Shown in pieces: positions 35,591-45,628 of a DNA stretch of 64,000 nt (position 1 is its first letter; every line of letters begins with the position of its first letter). The position numbers and the translations under genes were made by a program. The notes below the pieces were generated by a model. The model had not been told where the DNA came from, searched no databases, and worked only from the letters and a program-made list of their open reading frames with translations. Origin of the DNA: Mrakia gelida (taxonomy: Eukaryota > Basidiomycota > Tremellomycetes > Cystofilobasidiales > Mrakiaceae); the NCBI GenBank assembly GCA_024345305.1, contig BRON01000004.1:434001-498000 (forward strand), written 5' to 3'.

Positions 35591-36159
35591 TGAGTCTCCG
35601 CTCTCTCGCCTTCGTTCGTCGAGAAGAGCCTCGCCCTGACCCTTTTCGCTCGTTCGTTTCCAGAAGATCGACGCGTCCCCTCCCTCTTCCTCCTCCTCCT
35701 CCTCCAACCTCCCTCTCCTTTCCACCTCTCAACCAACCACCTCCCTTCCTCCCTCCTTCGCCTCAACTCTTGCTCGGACACAGTAGCCACCGCAATCTTA
35801 ATATCCCTTCGCAACGTTATCGCTCGCTCTCAGATCCCATGCACTGCCGCTCTCCTCCCCTCTCCTCTCCCTCCGTCCTGTCTGTCTGTCACTTCCCAAT
35901 CCGCTTTCTCTCGTCAAAAGTCAAAACAACACACTTGGATACCTTGGTCCATGCCCAGACTTCTGCTGCGAGCGAGAGAGGGGGGACAAAAGCGGAGGGT
36001 CGGCGGGTTGGAGACGCGACGAATCCAGGACTTCCGTCGCATCCGACCAAGATCCGACTAAGCTTTTTTTCCATCTGAGGGCTGGTTTTAATTTCTTCTC
36101 TGGTTCCCGTCACAGCACCACCTCCTTCTCTCGTAGCGACGTCGAATAGAAGCCAAGCC
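35591..36159. promoter_or_regulatory. Intergenic upstream of the small membrane protein gene
   Basis: About 570 bases, pyrimidine-rich on the + strand (35690-35790). No convincing coding frame. Confidence 0.35.
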
Positions 36160-36567
36160 ATGCCCTCCTCTCTCTTCTCTCAACCCTCAACCCAAGTCAT
36201 CCAACGAGCGATCTTTCAACAACGAGGGCGTCTCTTCGCGAACTTCAGGCTCAGGCTCGCGAAGGTGGGGAACCCGTTCGCTTCTGTGGTGTTTGTGAGC
36301 TTTTTGGCTGTTGTGCTGTGAGTCTTTCTTCTCCTTGCTCGAGGTGAGGAGGAAGCGACTTCGAGCTGAAGCTGATCAAAACTCGTCGCGTCGTTGTTCT
36401 CGCTTCGTTCGAACAACAGGAGGAAGGAGCTCTCGCCGATCTTGAGAGCTTGGATCGTACTCGCTGTGGTGAGGGTTGGTAGAGGATTTGGGTTGGTTCG
36501 AAAGGAGAAGAGGAGGAAGGGGAAGGATGGGAAGGGATTGGGGTTGAAAGGGATGCAGGAGAACTGA
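36160..36567 (+). CDS. Small hypothetical membrane protein
   Basis: Two exons, about 100 residues. ATG 36160 gives MPSSLFSQPSTQVIQRAIFQ, then QRGRLFANFRLRLAKVGNPF and a hydrophobic stretch ASVVFVSFLAVVL. The intron (GTGAGT donor near 36320; AACAACAG acceptor near 36420) joins in frame to RKELSPILRAWIVLAVVRVG. The tail is basic (VRKEKRRKGKDGKGLGLKGM) and ends QEN, TGA 36565-36567. The Arg-rich N-terminus without acidic residues plus one or two membrane segments would suit a mitochondrial or ER membrane microprotein; this is inference. No family recognised. Confidence 0.55.
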
Positions 36568-36763
36568 GCGAGCCGAGACGAGGGCGGGAAGCGTTGATTA
36601 GATGTTGTTTTGACGGTTTTGGGCTTCCGAGCTCGTCCGACGATAAGGAGAGACACCCTCTCTATCTAGTCGAGGTGGTGGCAGGCTGAAGAAAAGTCGT
36701 TAAGATAACCACAAACACCTCCCTCCGTCTCGCCCTCCCGAACCGACGCGTCCAAAGCAAAAA

Positions 36764-38617
36764 CTACTCGACCATCTCCTCATCCTCGTCGTCATCATCA
36801 TCTCCCCACGCTCCCTCCCCCTCATCCATCCCATCCAGATCCTCCTCGTCCACGATCCCCTGAGCAGGTCGGATCCCAGCCGCGTCCAGCTGAGCGAGCA
36901 GTTCTCGAACGTGAGCGAGCACTTCCGGCGAAGGGTGGTTTTGAGCTTGATGGAGCTGGCGAACGAACAACCAAGCGAAGTGAAGCAAGGGAGACGAGTC
37001 TGTCAGCGCTGACGCAAAGCACGTCCCGTTCCCAACGAAGCAAAGGAAAAGGGGAGAGAAGAAACGCGGCGCGAACTCACCACCTCACAAACACTCAAGC
37101 TCTCCCTCGCCTCCTCCCAACACTCCTTCTTCTCCGGCACCTCGTCACCCTCCCCAACATCCACTCCAGCTGGCCTGCTGCTCTCCTTCTTCTCCCCGTT
37201 CGTTCCTTCAGCAGAAGCGAGAAGGGCGACCTCCTCTCCCCAGAGGAACCAAGCCCATCCCTCGAGGTAAGCAGCCTCAACTTCCTCCTCGTCCTCCTCT
37301 CGGATCCCTCGGAGGAGCTCGATCGCGAAGGCGTACTTCTGCAGCTCGAGCAGGATTCGGGTGAGGGAGAGTCGGGTGGGGAGGGCGGGGATGAGGGGAT
37401 CGCCTGTGAACGAAGCGAACGACACGAAGACGAAAGGTGAGCTCGACGCGCGAAGGAAGACGCGACGGGAGAACACCAAGACGGTTCTTCTCCACCCCAC
37501 GAACAAGGCTCGTCAAAAAGAGAAAAGGTCAGGACGTTGTACTCACCAAGTTCCTTCCCTCTCCAATCCTGCCATCCCTTCTCAATACAACTCAGCGCGT
37601 CGATCTCGCGAGACTGGGACATCCGAACGGACGCCAGGCAGATCCAAGCTTCCGGGTCTTGAGGAGAGACGCTGAGAGCTTTGGAGAGGAGGAGGTCGCA
37701 TTTCTCTGGTGCCAGGGGGTCGAAGCTGTTCCCGAGCGCAATGAAGCGAGGGAAAGGGGACGCAAAAGTGGTGGGAATGGTGGTGAGCTCGAATGTTGCG
37801 TTCGTTCCTCTCCCCTCCTCCCCTTCCCTCCCCCCCCCTCCCCTCCCTTCCCTCGTTTCAAGCCCACTCACCACAAATCCGTCAAATAAACCTCCGTCAT
37901 CCCGACCAACGCCCCACTAATCTGTTTCCTCAGATCCTTCTCCACGATCTGTTCGTCCTCGTCCCCTTCCTCGGTCTCCTTCCCATCGACGAGCTCCTTG
38001 AGCTGGACCTCGAGGATCCGAACGGCCGATTCGTAGTGCGCGAGGGATTCCTGAGGGGAGGAGGCGAGTTGGGCGAGGTAGAGGTAAGGGGAAGAGAGGT
38101 TGGGCGAGGTGGAGACGAGAGTGAGGAAGTGCTAGAGAGGCGGGGAAGGGAAGGAGGTGGTGAGCTTGAGCTCGAAGGAAGGAGAGAGGTTGAGCTTGAT
38201 GGCACGAGGAAAGAGGTTGCTTACGTTTCGGGCTTCTTCGACGTTCCCAAGCTCTAGATCGCATACACCTAGGAGTTCTCGAGCTTCGACGTTGGAGGGT
38301 TCTGTAGTGAGGATTCGAGCGAGGAAACGAGAGGCGAGCTCGTAGTCTTGTTGAGCGAGGAGAGTGTGAGCTTTGCCTGCAGAGACGAACGAAGCCGGAA
38401 TAGAACCAACGAAAGAAAGTCAGATTCATGTCCTCTACAGTCAGGCTCAACCCTCGAGTCGAGACGACTTACCTAGCAGCTCTTCGACGGGAGGTTGAGA
38501 CGTCGAAGCTGAAGCGTTGGTCGTTGCTGGAGGTGCAGCTGCCGCCGCCGCTTGCTTCTCAGCTGCGATTTCAGCTCTCTGTCGTCCTCCGGGTTTGGTG
38601 CGTTTCGTTCGGGCCAT
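36764..38617 (-). CDS. ACL4: TPR protein, probable ribosomal protein L4 assembly chaperone
   Basis: The ATG at 38617 gives MARTKRTKPGGRQRAEIAAE, an Ala-rich linker, then PPVEELLG. Exons continue KAHTLLAQQDYELASRFLAR, ILTTEPSNVEARELLGVCDL and HFLTLVSTSPNLSSPYLYLA (tetratricopeptide repeats). Then SLAHYESAVRILEVQLKELV, SGALVGMTEVYLTDLW, CDLLLSKALSVSPQDPEAWI, LLELQKYAFAIELLRGIREE and AYLEGWAWFLWGEE. The C-terminus is strongly acidic (DDDDDEDEEMVE), TAG at 36766-36764. Architecture (TPR superhelix with an acidic tail) and the repeat sequences match Acl4, the dedicated chaperone that escorts Rpl4 to assembling 60S subunits. Another TPR protein is possible. Six or so exons. Confidence 0.75.
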
Positions 38618-39151
38618 GGTGAAGAAAGGAGGAAAGAGGAAGGAAAGGGAGGAAAGAGACGAGGAGGGAGAGAGAAGGAAGGAAGGGAGGAGGAGGGTCG
38701 AGGCGAGCTCGAGATTTTGAGGCGGCGCAGCTGCTGACCGTGTTTGGTCGCAAAACAAGCTCGGAAAACCTGCACACGATCAAGAAGAGGTAGAGATCAA
38801 GGTCGTTGACAGCTCTGAGGGGTGAGCAGATTCTCGGAAGGAGCGAAACGAGCCGGAAGAGGATGCAAACGCGTCGAGAAGGTCTTCGCGAGTCGAGCTC
38901 GACCGAGCCCGAGCTGATCTTGGTTTTTGATCGCTCAAATTTGCTCGGACTCGGATCCCCTTCAGCTTGAGGAGTCCCAACGTCGAAACTGACAGATTTT
39001 CCACCTCTTTACTCCTCAAATCCTACCTTCCCTCCCATCAACCCGTCAACTTCTAAACGTCATCGACTCCCTTCTTCCTCCTCCCCTCCCTCCCTTCCCT
39101 TCCTTGCCTCCCAACTTCCACCACCCCACCCACTTCCCGTTTCACACAACG
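38618..39151. promoter_or_regulatory. Divergent promoter, ACL4-like / F-box-like
   Basis: About 530 bases between divergent starts at 38617 and 39152. A pyrimidine-rich leader precedes the plus-strand gene (39060-39150). Open frames here are short and low complexity. Confidence 0.4.
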
Positions 39152-40650
39152 ATGATCTCCCACCCTCAACCCACCACTCTCCTCCAAACCGCTCTCCTGT
39201 CTTCCAAACTCCAAGCTGCCTCTCTACAGGACCGACGCCCCGAGTCTCCCGTCGACTCCGACGATGAATCTCTCGTAGGAGTCCAGACTCCTCTTCTTCG
39301 CTCCCCCTCCAGACAAGGAGGAGGTCACCTTCCTTCTACTTCCGTGTCGAGGAATAGAGAACCCATCAACCTCAAGACGAGTAGTGATCCTATAAAGGCG
39401 TTCAGTAGTGAGATTGGTGAGTCGACAAAAGAAGAGGGAAGGAGGGAGGGAGAGGGTTCGGAACGTGCGGGAAGGAGCGTCGTTTGGGCTTGGTTGTCGT
39501 TGGCTGACTTGAAGATTTTCCGCTCTTGATTGGGGATGCTGTAGGGATCAAGATCTTCGGACTTCTGGACTTGAAGAGTTTAGCGAGATGTCAGAGGGTG
39601 TCGAGGAGGTGGGGACAGTCTCAAACCATCAACTATGGTTCGTTCCCTTCTTCTCTTTCCTTGTCCTCCCTCTCTTCTCTCTTCTCTCTACCTTTCCCAG
39701 CTCCTCTACCTCGCTCGCACCATCACCACCTCCATCCCTCCCTCGCTTCTCTCATGACTTTGGCCCTCCTCGTTCCCTGCCGAACTGAGAACGAAACAAA
39801 CCGAGCTGACTCGCCTCCTCCCTCCCTCCCCTCCATCCGTTCTCAGTCTGGTACCTCCACCACCGAGCCCACAAGTTCGCTCAAGGAGAGGAAACCATCG
39901 ATAAACAAAAAGCTCTCGTTCTCACAAATCTGCCAGTAGGGAAATGGTCCAGGAAGGAGAGCAGGGAAGACTGGGTACGTCTCTCAGAACTGAAGAAGCT
40001 TCGAGCTCAACATGACGAGGGCGGAGGAACTCGCATCCTCAAGTTTGCTCCTCCTCCTCCTCCTTCGTCTTGCCTCTCATTCTGCTTTTGAGGGAGCGAT
40101 GCTGACTTGTATTTGGTTCGTTCATTGGACGTTCTAGCGACGAGCCTACCGAATCCTGATCCAAACACCAGCAGATGGAGATTTCGTTCCGTACGATCCT
40201 GTGGACTCGCCTTAGTTCGTTCCCCTTCCCTCCTTCCTCTTACCATACCTTCCCAACACCCAAGCTGACTTCTTCCCTCTCTCATCAACCCTCTTGACCT
40301 CTTCCCTACCCTCCCCTCCCTCCCGCTCCTCCCTCCCCTCCCTCCTCCTCCTCATCTTCCCCCCCCCCCTCCATCTCTCCTCCCCGACTCAAACGCTCGT
40401 TTTCGTCCCCCACAGCGCCTCAGGAACCACCACCCCCACGCACCGCTGGGGATCCCCCGCACCCACCGCCGGTCCTCTCGGTCCTCTCTCCTCCAAAGTC
40501 GAAGCTCGAGAAGCCTACAAGGAGCTGAAAGGACGGAAATCAAGAACCAAGAGGACCATGGCTGGAGGAGGATCGAAGGATCGTGGGGGAGGATTCGAAG
40601 GGGTGGAGGAAGACCCGTATGGGGATGGGAGGTTTGATGCGCCGTTTTAA
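39152..40650 (+). CDS. F-box-like protein, hypothetical
   Basis: The start ATG gives MISHPQPTTLLQTALLSSKL, then DDESLVGVQTPLLRSPS. After the first intron the frame reads GIKIFGLLDLKSLARCQRVS then RRWGQSQTINY, the second half of an F-box (LDLKxLxRCxxVSRxW). A GTTCGT donor and TCTCAG acceptor join to VWYLHHRAHKFAQGEE and VLTNLPVGKWSRKESREDW. Next is RRAYRILIQTPADGDFVPYD. The final exon begins ASGTTTPTHRWGSPAP and ends with basic LKGRKSRTKRTM and YGDGRFDAPF, TAA 40648-40650. This is a conserved-looking fungal F-box protein of modest size; the substrate is unknown. It is separate from the three-copy family at 15.8, 25.9 and 34.7 kb. Confidence 0.7.
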
Positions 40651-41278
40651 GGGGGGGAGAGGAGGGAGAGGGAGGGGAGGGGACATACGAGAGAGATGTC
40701 GAACTCGGTCTTCCTTTTCTCCTTCTGCTTGGTTGCTTCTGCTACGCTATCTGGTCCTTTCCGTACGTCAATGATTCCGTTGATTTGTACGATCCATGTT
40801 GAGTGCCACATCCTGTTCACTCGAGCGCAACGAGAGAGAGAGGCCGGCAAAAGGTCGGTTGCGTTCGACGCGTCGAACGAACGAGAGCAACGGCGTTTTG
40901 AGATCGGCTGCACGTACGCAAAAAGAGGGTCAAGCAGCTCAGCCGCGTAAGAGAGAGAGTTCAAAGTATATGGCATGAGGGAGTACGGTAATGAGCAGCG
41001 TAAAAAGCGAAGGGGTGCGACGAGAGACGGACGATGGTGAGCTTGAGAAGAAACAAAGGGCGGATGCGAGGGAGACGAGCGGTGGGGAAGGAGCTAGGCA
41101 AGAGTGTGCAAGGGAAATCGATGAGAAGAGGATCTTGGACTAAGTAACGAGAAGACTGAGCAAAATGGAACCCACAACGAGAAGGAAATAAAGGAAGGCA
41201 AAAACAAAATACGACGCGACGCGACTTCACCTTCACACACACACTTCCGTCCACCCATCCTCCCCTTCCCACCCATCT
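40651..41278. other. Convergent 3' region
   Basis: About 630 bases between convergent stops. It holds a GCGACGCGAC cluster and a CACACACACA tract (41235-41245). No convincing coding frame. Confidence 0.45.
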
Positions 41279-44200
41279 CTACTTCCTTAACCTGATCTTC
41301 TCCTCCTCCCTAGCCTCCACTCTCGCGGTAACCCCAGCATCCCTCTTCCTCAGTTCCTCTCGACCTTCGGATCCAGGAGGGTTTGCAACGGCGAGGATGT
41401 CGAGGAGCTCGTCGTCAGAGAAGCCGGTGAGAGTTGGGAGAGGAGGATGAGAAGGTGGAGGTGTTGGGAGTTGGACTGGATGAGGAAGAGCGAGGGGTTG
41501 GGTTTCGAGTCCAAGGAAGGACTGGTGCGGATCGATGTGCTGCTGGGTGAGGGTATCGGAGAGAGGCTGTTGCTGAAGCGCTCGAAGATGCTGGATTTGA
41601 TGTTGAATGATAGCTTGCTGCTGATCGAGAGGAGTGGTTGAGGGAAGAGGGGAGATCGGGGACGAGGTGGGGTTGGTCGACCCGTCGAGGATGAGGGAGG
41701 AGACGCGATGAGGAGGTGAGAGGAGAGGGAGAGCTCGGCTGGGTTGAAGAGGGATGGATAGGCTTCGGAAGGGAGAAGGAGGCGGTATAGGAGTGACCCG
41801 GTTGTACGAGCGGGGTTGGGCCCCTTTGTCGAAGGGAAGACGGCTGCCTTGACTCTCGTCGTCGTTTTCTCTCGGACCCGAACTCGTGCTGTTCTTGACC
41901 CCGGTCTTGCTTCTCTGCTCGTCGTGGCTGGGTTCCTGAGCCGTATTCGATCCCGAAGTGGTCACGGTGGGGTTGCGAACCTGGCGAAAAAATAAAAAGA
42001 GAGGAGGAGGGAAGATCGGATCAGCCATCTGAAGACGCGTCGAAAGAATGAAAAGAAGATCGAACTCACAGATACTGATCCAGCGACCTCATCATTAGTC
42101 TCCCCATCCGAATCATCCGAGTCGCCGACGCCAGCACACGATAAGACCGGACGAGCAGCTCGAGAGGATCTCTGGTGGGCGAGATCCTCCTCCATCGATC
42201 CCGTTGTCGAAGAGTTGTCGACGACCGTTTCGATCGGCGAAGGAGACCCTTGAAAGGAGACGTGGTCGAGATGGCTGCTGTCCCGACGAGAAGACGGTGG
42301 TGATCTTGGCCGATGGGGAGAGACCGACCTCGAGCGGCGACGAGTCGAAGCGGGGTACGAGTCGCGTCGAGGGTGGGAGGAGGAGGCGGGCTTGCTCGCT
42401 CTGGGTAGCACTGCGAGGCATCTCCATTCTTGATGAGGTCTCGATGGAAGATGATCGATGTCGAGGACTTTGACGCACGCCGAACTGTGAACGAAAAGGA
42501 GAGACGAGGCAGAAGGTGAGCGGGGGAAGTCTTCATGTTCGAACTTCGAAGAGGTCGAATCGCGAACGAACGCACCTCTGATCTGGTGTGGAGCAGCCCA
42601 AATCCAACGTTGATAAAGCTCCGAGCACCGAAGTTCCCACCACGACCGTATCTGTTGATCATGGCGCTGGCTCGACTGAGGCTTCCCACCTGAAAGAAGA
42701 TCGAGCTCCGCGACGACCCTTTCCCGAACGCGACGACTCTTCCGCCCTCCTGCAGCACTGAGAGGAAGTGTTCCTCGTCCTCCCTTGATCTCAATCCACC
42801 TACGCAGAGTTCGGCGCGAGCGGAGATCTCGAAGCGGTGCTCGTGTAGATCCGCTAGGAGCTCGAGGTCCGATGAGCGATCTTGGAACTGGAGGACGAGC
42901 GAGAACTGTCGACCGTCCTGCGACCACGGGAAGCAAGCCGAGATTTTGCCGTACCGAAGAAGGGAAAGGTAGAGTCCGATGGCCTAATAGGGAGCAAAGA
43001 AAGGTCAATCAGCTGCGAGCCGTCAATTGAGAACGAACAGCAAGAACAGGGACGACGAACCGTGATCGAGGATTTCGTGTGGACGCGAAGGATACGACCG
43101 GTGGGAGTCGAAGGTTCCTCTCCGACGGGCCAAGCGAGATGAAGGATGTTTCCACGAGAGTCGAGGACCAGTTCGTTCGCGACGGCGAAGGCTTGCTGGG
43201 CTGTTGGTTCGAGGACGCGACCGCGAGTCAGCAATCGGAAGAATCGAAGCTCCGACGACGGACGACTTACCGTCTTCCAGAGTAGCGAAGAATATGCAAG
43301 TACCGATAGAAGAGAGTCGAACCCTGAATACAAATACGATGTACTCGTCAGCACGCTGCAACAAGAGAACGAGAACGGGAACAAACCCGAACAGAACTCA
43401 CTCAACGGGCTGAACGAGGGCGATCTTTTCCATCATCTCTCGAATTTGAGTAGTCCCAATGCTGAGGTCGAGATTGAGGATGTGAAGCTTAGTCTCCGTT
43501 GAAGAAGCGACGGTGGGGATGGACGAAAAAGGAGGAGAGAGGGAACGGGGAAGATCTCGACGCGACGTTGACGGGTCCTCTCGACGAGACCTTCTGGGTG
43601 ATCGATCTCGATTCTGGTATCGTCTTGATGGAGGCGACCTGCTTCAAAAGCGGGTATGCGAGGGATGGTGATCTTGAGGGCGACGAGGACTGAGTGATCT
43701 GTCGTCGCGATGTCGAGGAGGAGAGCGGACTTCGCGTCGGCGAGAATTGGATTCGGACGGCCATCTCCTGCAGAAAGAAGAAGCAGAGACACAGGGATGT
43801 TCAGCGCTGAGTTCAATAAGAGCAAAGCAGGGGACGGACGAAGAAAAGGGACCGAGGAACTTACTCCTCCCTCTCAAACCTCCCTTTCCTCATCTCGACT
43901 TCTTCATCCTCGTTCCTCGTGATCTCACTCATCTCCTTACAACTCGACGCCTCTCTCCTCTTCTTCTGAGTAGCTCCATCTGGTCGAATCGCAGCGTCGC
44001 CCTCCATCGGCCCGAGAAGAGGCGATCGATCCTTCCCTCCACGGCGCGTCGTGTCGTCGTCGAGGTCGAAGAACGACGAGGCTGAGGGACGAGGCCGACG
44101 CTTCTGGACGGAGGGTAGAGTCAGACTGATGGTGGACTGGGGTGGTAGCTGGGTCTTGAGGGATCATCTGTGAGGGAGCCCGTTCGACGAAAAGTCAGCG

Positions 44201-44853
44201 ACCTTCAACGATCCCACCAGTCCCTCCCCTGCAGAAGCTAGACCGAGTGTGACCCACCCATATTCAGTACAGCCCTGCTTTGATTCCGTGATCCTCTCGT
44301 CCATGGAAGTCGCATCACTTTGAATCCAAGACGAACGCGACGAAACGATCAGCTCTTCGCTCGGTTTCACGACCTCGACGCCCTTTCCTCTCCGTCGACT
44401 TCCTTCCCTTTCTGCTGCCATCAAACTCACCTTGAGCTCAGACTCCCATCGTCACCAGACCTCGAACCCATCGAGCCTGACCCTTCAGTTCCGTCCTGAG
44501 AGCGAGAAGACGAGCCTCGAGACATCGATCCTCCATCTCCTGTTCCTCCCAGTGGCGAGTTCGATCCATCGTCCTCTCGAGCCGAGTTCGGTCTTGAGAG
44601 TTCTAGTTGAGATGTTGAAGGAGGCGAGTATCTAGTGCGCTGATGAAGATCCGACCTGGATACCTGTAAGAAGACAAACCGAATCAAATCAGCTCTCCGA
44701 AGAGATCAAGGAAGCTCCCACTTCTTGAGCTCGACGAGCTCCTCCTGTTCGTCCCTCGCAGAGAGACGAGCTCACCACTGTCTCGAGATCCTCATCTCCC
44801 GTTAGGTGATCTATCGTATCAGGAACTTCCAGGTTCCCAAGTGTCGCTGGCAT
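41279..44853 (-). CDS. Tandem-array protein A: SR-like with two RRM-like segments
   Basis: Probable start ATG at 44853 (MPATLGNLEVPDTIDHLTGD), followed by Ser/Arg/Gly-rich exons whose joins between 44200 and 43600 I could not settle. First RRM-like segment: TETKLHILNLDLSIGTTQIR, EMMEKIALVQPVE, then FFATLEDG and AFAVANELVLDSRGNILHLA. Second: RAELCVGGLRSREDEEHFLS, SSRSSIFFQVGSLSRASAMI, NFGARSFINVGFGLLHTRSE. Then VLDIDHLPSRPHQEWRCLAV, an Arg/Ser-rich linker and the acidic motif LSCAGVGDSDDSDGET. The Gln/Pro-rich C-terminus carries QQAIIQHQIQHLRALQQQ and the terminal module LTGFSDDELLDILAVANPPG then REELRKRDAGV, TAG at 41281-41279. Intron positions within the RRM part match those of protein C (after QPVE, after DG, before AIGLYLSLLRYG). 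Probably a nuclear RNA-associated protein; function unknown. Confidence 0.6.
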
Positions 44854-45628
44854 TGTTGAGCGAGGAAGACAGAGAGGAGAGTTGAAGGAAGGAAGCCGAA
44901 AGTTGAGGTGGAGGTCGAGTGAGTGGTTGTCGCGACTGAAGAGGGGGATGAAAAATTTCATCAGCGTTCACGAGATTAAGTTGAGGATCGGGAAACATTT
45001 CGAAAGCTCACCACAAGAAGAAAGCGATGACGCCAAAGGGAGGTAAGGTGATGGATGGAAGAGAGGGGGTAAAGAGGTTCGAGCGAGCTCAGTGGTTTTG
45101 TTTCGAGACCGGTGCCTGACGCCTCTTCGAAGTCTAGTGCTGCGACTAATGCCAGAGATCGTTTGGAAACAGTTTGCTCTTTTGATCCGAACCAGCTCAT
45201 GCTCCTCGCAATGATCCAGCTTTTTCAGTCAGCCGTCGAACGCGACTGCACTCTGAGCTCGAGATGGAAGAGCGAAACGAAACGAGATGAAAGTACGAGA
45301 AGAAGAAGGAGCTACGAGGTAGGTTGCTACAGTGAGAGAAATGAGATGTAAGCTAAGAAAACTGAGAAGCTGACGAAATGAAGGTATTGATACGTGAGGG
45401 AGGCATGCGAGAGAAGGAGACGCGTCGAGGGAACGGACTGAAAGAGAAACGAGACGAAGTGTAGCGATCAAGGGAGGAAAGGAAGAAGGCTGAGATCGAA
45501 GAAGTCGTTAAGGCATGATGGAATGTGTCCTAGAGGAAGCGATAGAGAGAGAACGAGTGAAGAACAAGAAAAAAAGAAAGCAAACTGAAGACGAACACCG
45601 ACGCGGCGCGACTCTTCTCCTTTTGACC
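44854..45628. other. Intergenic between tandem genes A and B
   Basis: About 775 bases: promoter and leader of A and 3' region of B. A spliced leader for A is possible (GTGAGC-like donors near 45011). No convincing coding frame. Confidence 0.4.
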
